Below are positions 7,389-16,500 of a stretch of 37,861 bases of DNA, piece after piece (position 1 is the stretch's first letter; each line of letters opens with the position of its first letter). The notes under the pieces were generated by a model. It was not told the origin of the DNA. It worked only from the letters and a program-made list of their open reading frames with translations, and searched no databases. The stretch comes from a bacterium (lineage in GTDB: Bacteria > JACRDZ01 > JAQUKH01). The DNA is taken from positions 1 to 37,861 of the forward strand of contig JAQUKH010000026.1 in the NCBI GenBank assembly GCA_028719205.1. The letters run 5' to 3'. Made by a program: the position numbers and the translations under genes.

Positions 7389-8186
7389 ATGAATAAATTT
7401 AAAGAAAAGGCCTTTGATATCTTTGTTTTAAGTATTCTAGGCCTTTTGGTTTTATTTTTTTTATGCCTGTTTTTTTCACAAAGCGCGTTTTTCTCTTTTT
7501 CCGCTTTTTTTACGATCCTTTTTTCGAAGGAAATCTTATTTTCGCTGGGCCTTAGTTTTTTTACCGCGACAGCCGCGAGTATTGCCGCGAATTTTATAGC
7601 GGTCCCTTCGGCCTACGCGCTTTCCCGTTATAATTTTATGGGGAAGGATATTATTGACACGATTATCGATATCCCGATCCTTCTTTCCCCTGTTGCTTTG
7701 GGGACTTTGATATTAATGTTTTTCAGCACAAGAGCCGGAACATTTATCCAGAATAACTTCGTTGATTTTGTTTTCAGTGTGAAGGGAATAATCCTGGCGC
7801 AGTTCACCGTGACCGTCGCGCTGGCTGTAAAAATTTTGAAGTCTGTTTTTGACAGTATAAATCCGCGTTACGAATCAGTGGCGCGGAGCCTTGGAAGCAG
7901 CAGGACGGCGGCATTTTTCAAGGTGACCCTTCCTATCGCGAAAAACGGGATCATGACATCATTTATTCTCACATGGGCGAGGGCACTGGGAGAGTTCGGC
8001 GCGTCAGTAATGGTCGCGGGCGCGATGAAGGGGAAGACAGATACCCTGCCGGTAGGCATTTATTTGAGCCTGGCGTCTTTTGACCTTGAAAAGGCAGTGG
8101 TTCTCATTACAATCCTGATTTTTATCTCAGTTGTTATTCTCATGATCTTTAAGAAGATGGTTAAAAAAGAGGGTTGGCATATTTAA
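7389..8186 (+). CDS. modB: Molybdate-type ABC transporter permease (ModB)
   Basis: This 265-residue inner-membrane protein has about six hydrophobic segments, the first at residues 10-30. The EAA loop that contacts the ATPase is seen at YESVARSLGSSRTAAFFKVTLP, followed by GIMTSFILTWARALGEFGASVMVAG, which is characteristic of ModB/CysW permeases. It lies 22 bases after modA with AGAAGAG upstream and one base before modC, so the three genes form one transport operon. Confidence 0.9.
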   Translation: MNKFKEKAFDIFVLSILGLLVLFFLCLFFSQSAFFSFSAFFTILFSKEILFSLGLSFFTATAASIAANFIAVPSAYALSRYNFMGKDIIDTIIDIPILLSPVALGTLILMFFSTRAGTFIQNNFVDFVFSVKGIILAQFTVTVALAVKILKSVFDSINPRYESVARSLGSSRTAAFFKVTLPIAKNGIMTSFILTWARALGEFGASVMVAGAMKGKTDTLPVGIYLSLASFDLEKAVVLITILIFISVVILMIFKKMVKKEGWHI

Positions 8187-8187
8187 A

Positions 8188-9279
8188 ATGTTAGAAATTA
8201 AAGATTTACAAATAAAAATAGACAATAAAATTTTATTTAATGTGAATTTAAACATAAATAAAGGTGAATATTTTGTTCTGCTTGGGCCCAGCGGAGTGGG
8301 AAAGACGCTTCTGATAGAGACCATTATTAATTTGCGTAAGCCTTACAAAGGGTGTGTTTTATTAGACGGGAAGGACGTCACATCGTTATCGCCGGAAAAC
8401 CGTCCGGTCAGTTATCTTCCCCAGGACTCTTTTCTTTTTCCTCATCTTGGAGTAAAAGATAATATTTATTTTGGCGCGAGAGAGCGAAAGATTCCCGTTG
8501 CTGAACAAAATAAACGATTCGATGATCTGGTCTCTGTTTTAAATATTAAAAATATAATAGGCCGTGATGATGTGCGGACTTTGAGTTTGGGTGAACAGCA
8601 GCGTGTCGCGCTGGCCCGCGCGCTTATGGTCAAGCCCGAAATACTTTTTCTGGATGAGCCGTTTGCCTCCGTTGATGAATATCAGAAAAGGATCCTGCAG
8701 TTGAAATTAAAAGAGATAAACAGGCTGTTTAAAATAACCATTTTCCATGTTACCCATGACCGTGAAGAGGCGTTCATGCTGGGAGACCGCCTGGCGATAA
8801 TGATCGATGGAAAAATAAGGCAGATCGGCGCTCGTGATGATATCTATTACCATCCCACCTGTATTGAGGTTGCCAGGTTTATGTTGAATCAGAATATTTT
8901 TTCAGGGAAGATTCTTGAAGTTACCGGCGAAGAAGCAAATATTGAGATCAAAAAAGGGCTTATTTTAAAGGCATTAAACAGGAGTAAAAAATTCAATGCC
9001 GGGGATCAGGTATATTGCGGTATCCGTCCGGAAGAAATTGCCGTTATCAGGCCGGATCGTCCGCTTAAACCTATGTTACAGGATAATCTTGTGAAAGGTG
9101 AAATATCGGAAATATTTGAAAAGGGCGGCAACCACATACTTATTTTGAAACTTTTAGATAAAGATCCGGATATTGAAGTTGTGATCCCTAATTGCGCTTA
9201 CCGCGACATGGAAACAGCGGTCGGGAAAATAATAAGTGTTTGCCTGAAAAAAAACTCAATATGGATCCTGACGAAATAA
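8188..9279 (+). CDS. modC: Molybdate-type ABC transporter ATP-binding protein (ModC)
   Basis: The 363-residue ATPase has Walker A GPSGVGKT (about residues 34-41), Q-loop YLPQDSFLFPHL, ABC signature LSLGEQQR, Walker B ILFLDEPFAS and H-loop HVTHD. A C-terminal TOBE-like region (about 290-360, IRPEEIAVIRP) is typical of ModC and related oxyanion importers and may sense the anion. It completes the modABC set; its ATG is one base after the modB stop. An NHL-propeller gene follows after 32 bases, so the transcript may continue into the cytochrome genes. Confidence 0.9.
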   Translation: MLEIKDLQIKIDNKILFNVNLNINKGEYFVLLGPSGVGKTLLIETIINLRKPYKGCVLLDGKDVTSLSPENRPVSYLPQDSFLFPHLGVKDNIYFGARERKIPVAEQNKRFDDLVSVLNIKNIIGRDDVRTLSLGEQQRVALARALMVKPEILFLDEPFASVDEYQKRILQLKLKEINRLFKITIFHVTHDREEAFMLGDRLAIMIDGKIRQIGARDDIYYHPTCIEVARFMLNQNIFSGKILEVTGEEANIEIKKGLILKALNRSKKFNAGDQVYCGIRPEEIAVIRPDRPLKPMLQDNLVKGEISEIFEKGGNHILILKLLDKDPDIEVVIPNCAYRDMETAVGKIISVCLKKNSIWILTK

Positions 9280-9311
9280 AAAAACGGAAAGGCTAAAAAG
9301 GAACAATTAAA

Positions 9312-10289
9312 ATGAAAAGAAAAAAGATTATATTATCGATAATATTTATTTTAATATTCGAACCTTTAGCCTTTATTTATGCTCAATCCAGGGTGACAGG
9401 TTCAGCAGAAGAAGCGTCAATCCGTGATGGAAGAAAACCGGTAAAGCTCTTAAAAATGTTTGGACAGGGCCAGTTTAATTCAATTAATAATATTTATGTT
9501 TCGCCTAAGGGCATAATTTATATTTCTGACGCAAGTGATTGTACCGTAAAGGCTTTTAATATGCGCAATGAATTTTTATTCAGTTTCGGACAGGTATCAG
9601 GATCTAAACTCCAAAGCATTATGGAACTCAGCTCGGATAATGACGGTAATGTTTATGTGGCGGATTATGATCAGGATCTTGTTAATGTTTATAATTCTAA
9701 CGGGAAATATCTTTTTAATATTAAACCGGAAACTGAAATGCAGAAAAAACTTAAGGGCAGAGGAGTTTCCGGTATGGCGGTTAACAGCAGGAGAGATATT
9801 TATATTGCTGACAGCGCGAACGGGCGTATTGAGGTCCGGGATATTAATTTAAAGTACAAATATCAGATAGATATATTTAAAAATAAAGACGGAAAAAAGC
9901 TGGAGCTTATTTCACCGGCTCATCCAAGGATAAACAGCCATGATGAGCTTTATGTTATAGACCCATTGATCAGTAGTGTTCATTGTTTTGACGCGAGAGG
10001 CAATTATTTAAGCAGTTTCGGGACATATTTATCCGCGCCTTCAGGTTTGGCTATTGACAGGTATGACAGGGTATATGTTATAGATATGAGATTCTGTGCT
10101 GTGCTGATCTATGACAGGGAAGGAAAATTTTTATACGCGTTAAGCGATGAAAACGGGAAAGAAATTTATTTACCTTATCCGACCGGTTTGGCAGTAGATA
10201 ATAATGGTTATATTTACGTAGGTTGTAATGACGGAGGCTGGGGTGTTAAGGTTTTTAAATATATACCGGCATGGGGGGAAGGGAAATGA
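9312..10289 (+). CDS. Secreted NHL-repeat (six-bladed beta-propeller) protein
   Basis: The 325-residue protein has a signal peptide (ILSIIFILIFEPLAFIYA) and repeated NHL-like blades: GIIYISDASDCTVKAFN, GNVYVADYDQDLVNVYN, RDIYIADSANGRIEVRD, DELYVIDPLISSVHCFD, DRVYVIDMRFCAVLIYD and GYIYVGCND. Six blades close a propeller that usually binds proteins or ligands. An AAGGA ribosome site precedes the ATG at 9312. Its stop overlaps the ATG of the multihaem-ankyrin gene (ATGA at 10286-10289), so the two are made together; NHL proteins are often found beside multihaem cytochromes. No enzyme motif is visible. Confidence 0.85.
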   Translation: MKRKKIILSIIFILIFEPLAFIYAQSRVTGSAEEASIRDGRKPVKLLKMFGQGQFNSINNIYVSPKGIIYISDASDCTVKAFNMRNEFLFSFGQVSGSKLQSIMELSSDNDGNVYVADYDQDLVNVYNSNGKYLFNIKPETEMQKKLKGRGVSGMAVNSRRDIYIADSANGRIEVRDINLKYKYQIDIFKNKDGKKLELISPAHPRINSHDELYVIDPLISSVHCFDARGNYLSSFGTYLSAPSGLAIDRYDRVYVIDMRFCAVLIYDREGKFLYALSDENGKEIYLPYPTGLAVDNNGYIYVGCNDGGWGVKVFKYIPAWGEGK

Positions 10290-13198
10290 TATATAAAAAG
10301 AGAGGTATTTATCTTCCCGTTTTATTTTGTTTGATATTTTTATCAGGGATAAACAACGTTTACGCGGAAATAATTAACAGCCCGCATGACTTAATTGCAT
10401 GGTTCAATTATTCTACCGTCAGTTCAGGGCAAACAGGGATATGCAGTTTTTGTCATTATCCGAGTGGAGGCGGCGCGCATTTTTTTGTTAATGGAAGAGG
10501 AAGTGATACAGCTAAAATATACGGAATAGTTGCTGAAATGTGCTGGAAATGCCATGGAAATAATCTATATCTGGGCAGGAATGAACCTGTGGTTTATAAC
10601 GAAATTTTTAAAACTATGGACAAAGATCACGCGCCTTTGGATTCACATCCAGTCAGGGGGATAAGTTCCAAAAGTAAGCCTGAAGTATTAAAAAATACTT
10701 ATATCCCGGCAAAGCTGGATTGGCCATGGACGGAAGGCTGGGACAGCGGAAGGGCGGATAGAGATATAGAATGTACTACCTGCCATAATGTTCACGAATG
10801 GAATTCAAAATGGGATACTCCTGACGGAAAGAGAAAATTTTTAAGGGCTCCGGTTTATTATGAATCAGCGGGTATCGGATATGATTTCTGTGTAAACTGC
10901 CACTTTAACAGGGAGAGTGACACAGCAAAAAACAATATAGGGCATCCTGTAGGACTGAACGCGAAATTTTCAAATTCCACAACCGGTATAATAATGAAAG
11001 ATACTACGGGTATGATAAGGTTATACAAAGATGATGTAATCATCTGCCGGACATGTCATATAACTCATGGCGCGGGAAATAACAAAAATGCTGATTTATG
11101 TGATAGATGCCATATTAAAGAGTCTATCCGGGGAAAAGATATATTATTTACTAAACAATTAGCTCATTCGTCAGATTATAATTCAACATTAATTTTAAAT
11201 GATAACGGGATACAAAAAGTCAAACCGTTGGAACTGAATTGGGAATTGCTGAACGCGTCCCGGGAAGGTAACATTGAAGCCGTAAAAACATTATTGGAGA
11301 AAGGTGCTGATGTAAACTCGAAAGATAAAGATGGAAATACTATTTTACATCGCGCGGTTTGGAGCGGCAACAGCGATATGGTAAAGGTCCTGCTGGACAA
11401 GGGCGCGGATATGAAGGCGCGGGACGAAGATGGAGAAACAGCATTATTGAACGCGGCCGGGATGGAGTTTAAAGCGGATATAGTGAAAATTTTGCTGGAT
11501 AGGGGCGCTGATATTAATATAAAGAACAAATATGGCAGAAATGTTCTTATGTTCGTGGCAGGAAAAAATAATAATGATATATTAAAAACTTTACTGGCCA
11601 AAGGCGCGGATGTAAATGAGACAGATAGTAATGGAGCTACCGCTTTGTTTTACGCGGCTTCGAGCGGCAATGCTGATACTATAAAAATATTATTGGAAAA
11701 AGGCGCGGATATAAACGCGAAAGATAAAAACAAAGTTACAGCTTTAATGCTTGCGGCAAAAAGGAGTAATATTGATGTTGTAAAAGTTTTACTTGATAAC
11801 GGCGCGGTTATGAACGCGAGAGATGATGATGGAGCTACAGCCATACTGTCCGCCGCTGATAATAGAGATCAAAAAGATAATAATATCCAGATCGTGAAAA
11901 TGCTGCTGGAAAAAGGCGCGGATATAAACATAAAAAGTAATGATGGTAAAACTGTTCTTATGTGCGCGGTCCAAAGAGGGTATACTGACCTGGTTAAAGT
12001 TTTGCTTGAAAAAGGCGCGGATGTAAACGCGGAAGACAGTATTGGAGCTACTGTTTTATTCCATGCTGTTTGGAACGGGGGAATTGATATAGTCCGGATC
12101 TTAATAGAAAAAGGAGCGAATGTAAACGCGCAAAATAATAACGGAGTGACTGTTTTAATGCGCGCTATTGAATCGGGACATACCGATATAGCGAAAATAT
12201 TACTGGCCAAAGGCGCGAGTGTGAATATAAAAGATAATAACGGAGCTACTGTTTTATTACACGCGTCCTGGAACGGTAATATTGATATGATAAAAATATT
12301 ACTTGGTAAAGGCGTGGATGTAAATTTAAAAGATAAAAACGGGGTAACAGCTTTATTAAACGCGTCTTTTAAGGGTGAAACTGAGGTGGTTAAAATCTTA
12401 TTGGATAATGGCGCGGATATAAAAGCTAAAGGTAAAGACGGATTCACGGCCCTGTTATACGCGACAAAAAGGGGTAATACCGATACTATGAAAGTTTTGC
12501 TCGCCAAGGGCGCGGATTTTAATATAGCTAACAGTGAAGGGAAAAATATTTTAATGTACGCGTCAGAAATGGGTTATACGGATATTGTAAAAACCTTATT
12601 GGAAAAAGGCGCTGATGTGAACGCGAAAGATAAATACGGCGTTACGGCTTTAATGCTTGCTTCAGAAAGCGGTTATAATGATATAGTGAAAATTTTACTG
12701 GAAAAAGGAGCGCAGGATAAGGCAAAAAATAAGAATGAAAATACAGCCTTGTTGAGCGCGGTTGAAACCGGCAATATCGATATTATGAAAGCCTTACTGG
12801 AGAAAAACGCTGATGTGAATATAAAAGATAAAAATGAAGTAACTATTTTAATGCGCGCGGTTGAAAGCGGCAATATAGATATTGTGAACTCTTTACTGGA
12901 AAAAGGCGCGGATATTAACGCTAAAGATAAAGACAGCGTTACGGCTTTGCTGCTCGCGGTTGAAAGGATCTATGATGATATTATGGAAGCTTTACTGAAA
13001 AAAGGCGCTGATGTAAACGCGAAAGATAAAGACGGAGTGACTGTTTTAATGCGCGCGGCTGACAGGGGAAAAATTAATACGGTTAGGTCCTTGCTTGAAA
13101 AAGGCGCGGATATGAAAGCAAAAGATAAAAACGGTTTAACGGCTTTTAATTACGCGGAAAACAGGCATGATAGCGATATTATGAAAATATTGAGATGA
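10286..13198 (+). CDS. Secreted six-haem c-type cytochrome fused to about 20 ankyrin repeats
   Basis: The 970-residue protein starts with a signal peptide (YLPVLFCLIFLSGINNVYA). The first 290 residues hold six CxxCH haem-c sites, with first cysteines at residues 53, 86, 163, 202, 254 and 272 (CSFCH, CWKCH, CTTCH, CVNCH, CRTCH, CDRCH), resembling doubled-CXXCH/NapC-like cytochromes. From residue about 316 to the end come 19 full ankyrin repeats of about 33 residues plus a partial cap, mostly ending KGADVNAKDKDG-like. Haem attachment requires export, so the ankyrin arm should also lie outside the cytoplasm. The start at 10286 is chosen for the GGGGAAGGGA ribosome site and the ATGA overlap with the NHL gene. 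The redox partner and ankyrin target are unknown. Confidence 0.9.
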   Translation: MIYKKRGIYLPVLFCLIFLSGINNVYAEIINSPHDLIAWFNYSTVSSGQTGICSFCHYPSGGGAHFFVNGRGSDTAKIYGIVAEMCWKCHGNNLYLGRNEPVVYNEIFKTMDKDHAPLDSHPVRGISSKSKPEVLKNTYIPAKLDWPWTEGWDSGRADRDIECTTCHNVHEWNSKWDTPDGKRKFLRAPVYYESAGIGYDFCVNCHFNRESDTAKNNIGHPVGLNAKFSNSTTGIIMKDTTGMIRLYKDDVIICRTCHITHGAGNNKNADLCDRCHIKESIRGKDILFTKQLAHSSDYNSTLILNDNGIQKVKPLELNWELLNASREGNIEAVKTLLEKGADVNSKDKDGNTILHRAVWSGNSDMVKVLLDKGADMKARDEDGETALLNAAGMEFKADIVKILLDRGADINIKNKYGRNVLMFVAGKNNNDILKTLLAKGADVNETDSNGATALFYAASSGNADTIKILLEKGADINAKDKNKVTALMLAAKRSNIDVVKVLLDNGAVMNARDDDGATAILSAADNRDQKDNNIQIVKMLLEKGADINIKSNDGKTVLMCAVQRGYTDLVKVLLEKGADVNAEDSIGATVLFHAVWNGGIDIVRILIEKGANVNAQNNNGVTVLMRAIESGHTDIAKILLAKGASVNIKDNNGATVLLHASWNGNIDMIKILLGKGVDVNLKDKNGVTALLNASFKGETEVVKILLDNGADIKAKGKDGFTALLYATKRGNTDTMKVLLAKGADFNIANSEGKNILMYASEMGYTDIVKTLLEKGADVNAKDKYGVTALMLASESGYNDIVKILLEKGAQDKAKNKNENTALLSAVETGNIDIMKALLEKNADVNIKDKNEVTILMRAVESGNIDIVNSLLEKGADINAKDKDSVTALLLAVERIYDDIMEALLKKGADVNAKDKDGVTVLMRAADRGKINTVRSLLEKGADMKAKDKNGLTAFNYAENRHDSDIMKILR
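11231..13195 (+). repeat. Ankyrin-coding repeat array, 99-base period with a 198-base higher order in part
   Basis: About 20 tandem units of roughly 99 bases, each with a GGCGCGGATGTAAACGCG-like core. Units 9 and 11 resemble each other (ATVLFHAVWNG and ATVLLHASWNG) and begin exactly 198 bases apart (GCT at 12047 and 12245), showing that two-repeat blocks were duplicated. The array is a likely substrate for recombination with the second array at 13.6-15.9 kb. Confidence 0.85.
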
Positions 13199-13201
13199 AA
13201 T

Positions 13202-13510
13202 ATGAGTCAAAATAAAAAAATCTGCAATCAATGCGGGAAATGCTGCGAAGGGGCATTTTTTCTTATTGATGATGCCTACACGGAAGGCGGATTAGACCAT
13301 CTTGAATGGGCGCGGAACCACGGCCTGAAGACCGTCTTCAGGGAAAATTCCGAAGGGAAAAGGCTTTGGGGAATAGAACTGGATACGCCCTGTAAATATT
13401 TGCAAAAAAGCGCGGACGGGAAATCGTTTTGCGCGATCTATGAAAACCGCCCCAAAATGTGCAGGATCTACACCGGAGAAAAAGAATTTCCTGATTGCGG
13501 ATATAAATGA
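13202..13510 (+). CDS. YkgJ-like Cys-cluster protein (putative zinc/iron-chelating domain)
   Basis: This 102-residue protein has the family cysteine pattern CNQCGKCC (Cys8, 11, 14, 15), then CKYL, FCAIYENRPKMCRIY and a final DCGYK, as in the YkgJ/UPF0153 family. These proteins probably bind a metal; their role is not established. The gene begins three bases after the cytochrome-ankyrin stop, with no strong ribosome site, so it is probably translated by coupling. Its last 35 bases recur at 17132-17166, beyond the ankyrin-serpin gene, with one synonymous change. Confidence 0.82.
   Translation: MSQNKKICNQCGKCCEGAFFLIDDAYTEGGLDHLEWARNHGLKTVFRENSEGKRLWGIELDTPCKYLQKSADGKSFCAIYENRPKMCRIYTGEKEFPDCGYK
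13476..13510 (+). repeat. Left copy of a 35-base direct repeat (3' end of the YkgJ-like gene)
   Basis: The bases encoding the last 11 codons and stop (ending EKEFPDCGYK) match 17132-17166 at 34 of 35 positions. The only difference is CCT versus CCA, both proline. A weaker match (CAC then C or T, then G) continues just upstream. Confidence 0.85.
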
Positions 13511-13548
13511 GCTGCCTACCTGGCAAAAAAATCCATAGGATATAAAAC

Positions 13549-16500
13549 ATGAAATTTTCGAATAAAAACTTATTGCTTTTAAATGGTATAGTTTTATTGA
13601 TTTTATGTTTACATTCGTATTCAACGGCTATAGAGTTTAACTCTGGTTTAATATCCGCGGCGGAAAAAGGTGATATTAATACAGTTAAGCAGTTGTTAGA
13701 TCAAGGCGCGGATATAAACGTGAAAGACAGGAATGGTATTACCGCTTTGATAACAGCGGTATGGAATAGTTATACAGAGATAGTAAAGCTGCTGTTAGAA
13801 AAAGGCGCGGATGTGAACGCGAAAGATGATTATGGCCGGACTGTTCTGATGAAAGCGGTTGAGGATGGAAATATAGAGATAATAAAACTGTTAATGGATA
13901 AAGGCGCGGATATAAACAAAAAAGATATAGATGGAAATACTGCTTTGATATTAGCGGGAAGTTTTAATCGCCTGGAAGCAGTAACACTGCTGCTGGAAAA
14001 AAACGCTGATATTAATATTAAAAATGACGAAGGTTTCACAGCCTTTACATGGGCGTCTGAAGGAGGTTATATAGAAATAGTAAAGGAATTGCTGGAAAAA
14101 GGCGCGGATGTGAATGCGAAAACAAAGGATGGTTTTACTCCTCTTATGTTCGCGGCACGGGAGAGCCATATAGAGGTATTAAAGTTATTGCTGGATAAAA
14201 AAGCGGATGTGAACGTACAGGCAAAAAAAACCGGATTTACAGCGCTGATGTTAGCGGAAGAAAATGGTTTTAATGAGGGAGTAAAACTGCTGTTGGAAAA
14301 AAGCGCTAATGTAAATGCTAGAGATAATGCCGGTGTCACTGCCTTGATGAAAGCGGCAGAGAAAGGGAGTACAGAAATAGTAAAGTTACTGTTGGAAAAA
14401 GGCGCGGATGTAAACGCCAAAGATAATAGCAGTGTCACAGTTTTAATAAAAACGACAGAGAGCGGGAGTGCGGAAATAGTGAAATTACTGCTGGAAAAAG
14501 ATGCGGATGTAAATGTAAAAACAAAAGATGGCGGTTTTACCGCTTTGATGGAAGCGGCAAAGAAAGGCCAAATAGATATAGTACAGCTTCTACTGGAAAA
14601 AGGCGCTCATGTAAACACAAAAGCAGATAATGGTCTTGCTACCGCTCTGATCTACGCGGAAAAAAATGGCAACAAAAAAATAGTAAAATTGCTTAAAGAA
14701 GCGGGAGCCGCGGAGGCTAGTGCCAATAACCCCCCTGATCTAATATCCGCGGCGGAAAAAAATGATATAAAAACAGTTAAGCAGTTGTTAGATAAAGGCG
14801 CGGATGTAAATGTGAAAGATAAATATGGTTTCAATGTTTTGATAAAAGAGGCGGGGAGCGGTCATACGGAAATCGTAAAATTATTATTGGAAAAAGGCGC
14901 GGTTGTAAACGCGAAAACAAAAGGCGGCTATACTGCCCTGATGGCGGCGGCAGAGCAGTATAATAATACTGAGATCTTAAAAATGCTGCTGGATAAAGGC
15001 GCTATTATAAACGCGAAAACGGATAAAGGCGATAACGCTTTAATATACGCGGCAAGAGAGGGGCACACGGAAATAGTAAAAATATTACTGGCCAAGGGAG
15101 CGGATCTACACGCGAAAGACAAATATGGCCGTACCGTTCTGATGGAAGTGACAGATAGGGGTTATAAAGATATATTAAGGTCATTGGAGAATAAAGGAAC
15201 GGATATGACATCTGATATTACTGCTTTGGTGAACTCGGAATGGAATAACTACATGCAAATAGTAGAAATATTGTTGGATAAAGGCTTGGAGGTTAACGCG
15301 AAAACAAATTCCGGTTTTACCGCTCTGATGGGAGCGGCAAGGAATAGTAATAAGGAGATAGTAAAACTATTACTGCGTAAAGGAGCGGATGTAAACGCGA
15401 AAGATAAGGAAGGAAAAAATGTTTTGATGTCCGCGCTGGGCCGTGAGGGAAGCCGGACAGAAATAGTAAAATTATTACTGGATAAGGGTGCTGATGTGAA
15501 TGATTTAAAGAAAGAAGATTTCACGGCCTTTATATGGGCGTCTGAAGAAGGTTATATGGAAATAGTAAAGAAAATGCTGGCAAAAGGCGTGGATGTGAAT
15601 GTAAAAACAAATGACGGCTTCACTGCTTTGATGAAAGCGGCAGAGAAGGGGCGTACAGAAATAGTAAAACTGTTGTTGGAAAAAGGCGCGGATGTAAACA
15701 CGAAAAAAGATGACGGCCTTACTACCGCTCTTATGTACGCAAAGGAGCATGGGCACGAAAATATAGTAAAAATGCTAAAAGACGCCGGAGCTGAAGAAAC
15801 TATTGTTAATAGCGGCCCGGATTTAACATCCTTGAAGGAAAAAGGTGATATAAATAAAGAAGAACTGGTTCCGGCAAAAGCCGCGGTTATAAACGCGAAA
15901 GACACAGAGGACACTAACGCTCTGATAATTCCGAAAGTATTGGAGGAAGAAAATGTTGATATTAAGGTTCTGGCTGAAGGAAATAATACCTTTGCTGTTA
16001 ATTTATATAACCGGCTCAAAATTCAGGATGGGAATTTATTTTATTCTCCTTATAGTATTTCAACCCTGCTTGCCATGGTTTATGCCGGCGCCCGCGGAAA
16101 TACTGAGAAACAGATAGCTGAAACTTTATCCTTTCCATTTAACCGTGAACAATTTCATCCGGTTTTTGCGGGCATCATGAAGGAGTTGGGCGCGGCGCGA
16201 GGAGATAACAAAATGGAACTAAGGATGTCCAATGGCCTCTGGGTACAGAAGGATCATGTTTTTCTTAAAGAATATCTCGATTTAAATAAAATGTATTATG
16301 ATGCTGAACCGTACAATGTGGATTTCAGGAATAATGGCGAAATAGCCCGCCTGAAGATCAATAAGTGGGTGGAAGATGGAACGAAAAATAAAATTAAGCA
16401 TTTAGTCCCGCCTGGAATGATCAATTCTAATACAAAATTTATTTTAACCAACGCTGTTTATTTTAAAGCCGGATGGCTGCGCAGGTTTGGGAAAAATATT

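Noticed and set aside
11176-12873. Several long open frames on the minus strand across the cytochrome's ankyrin array
   Set aside because: They have the same 99-base period as the sense ankyrin repeats, and their Phe/Ser/Ala-rich products are the mirror of the repeat codons. No ribosome sites or family features.
11231-15972. Regularly spaced DNA repeats that might suggest a CRISPR-like array
   Set aside because: The period is about 99 bases, repeats are diverged and continuous with no unique spacers, and they encode ankyrin repeats; no cas genes.
13830-16019. Minus-strand open frames across the second ankyrin array
   Set aside because: Shadow of repetitive sense coding, as above.
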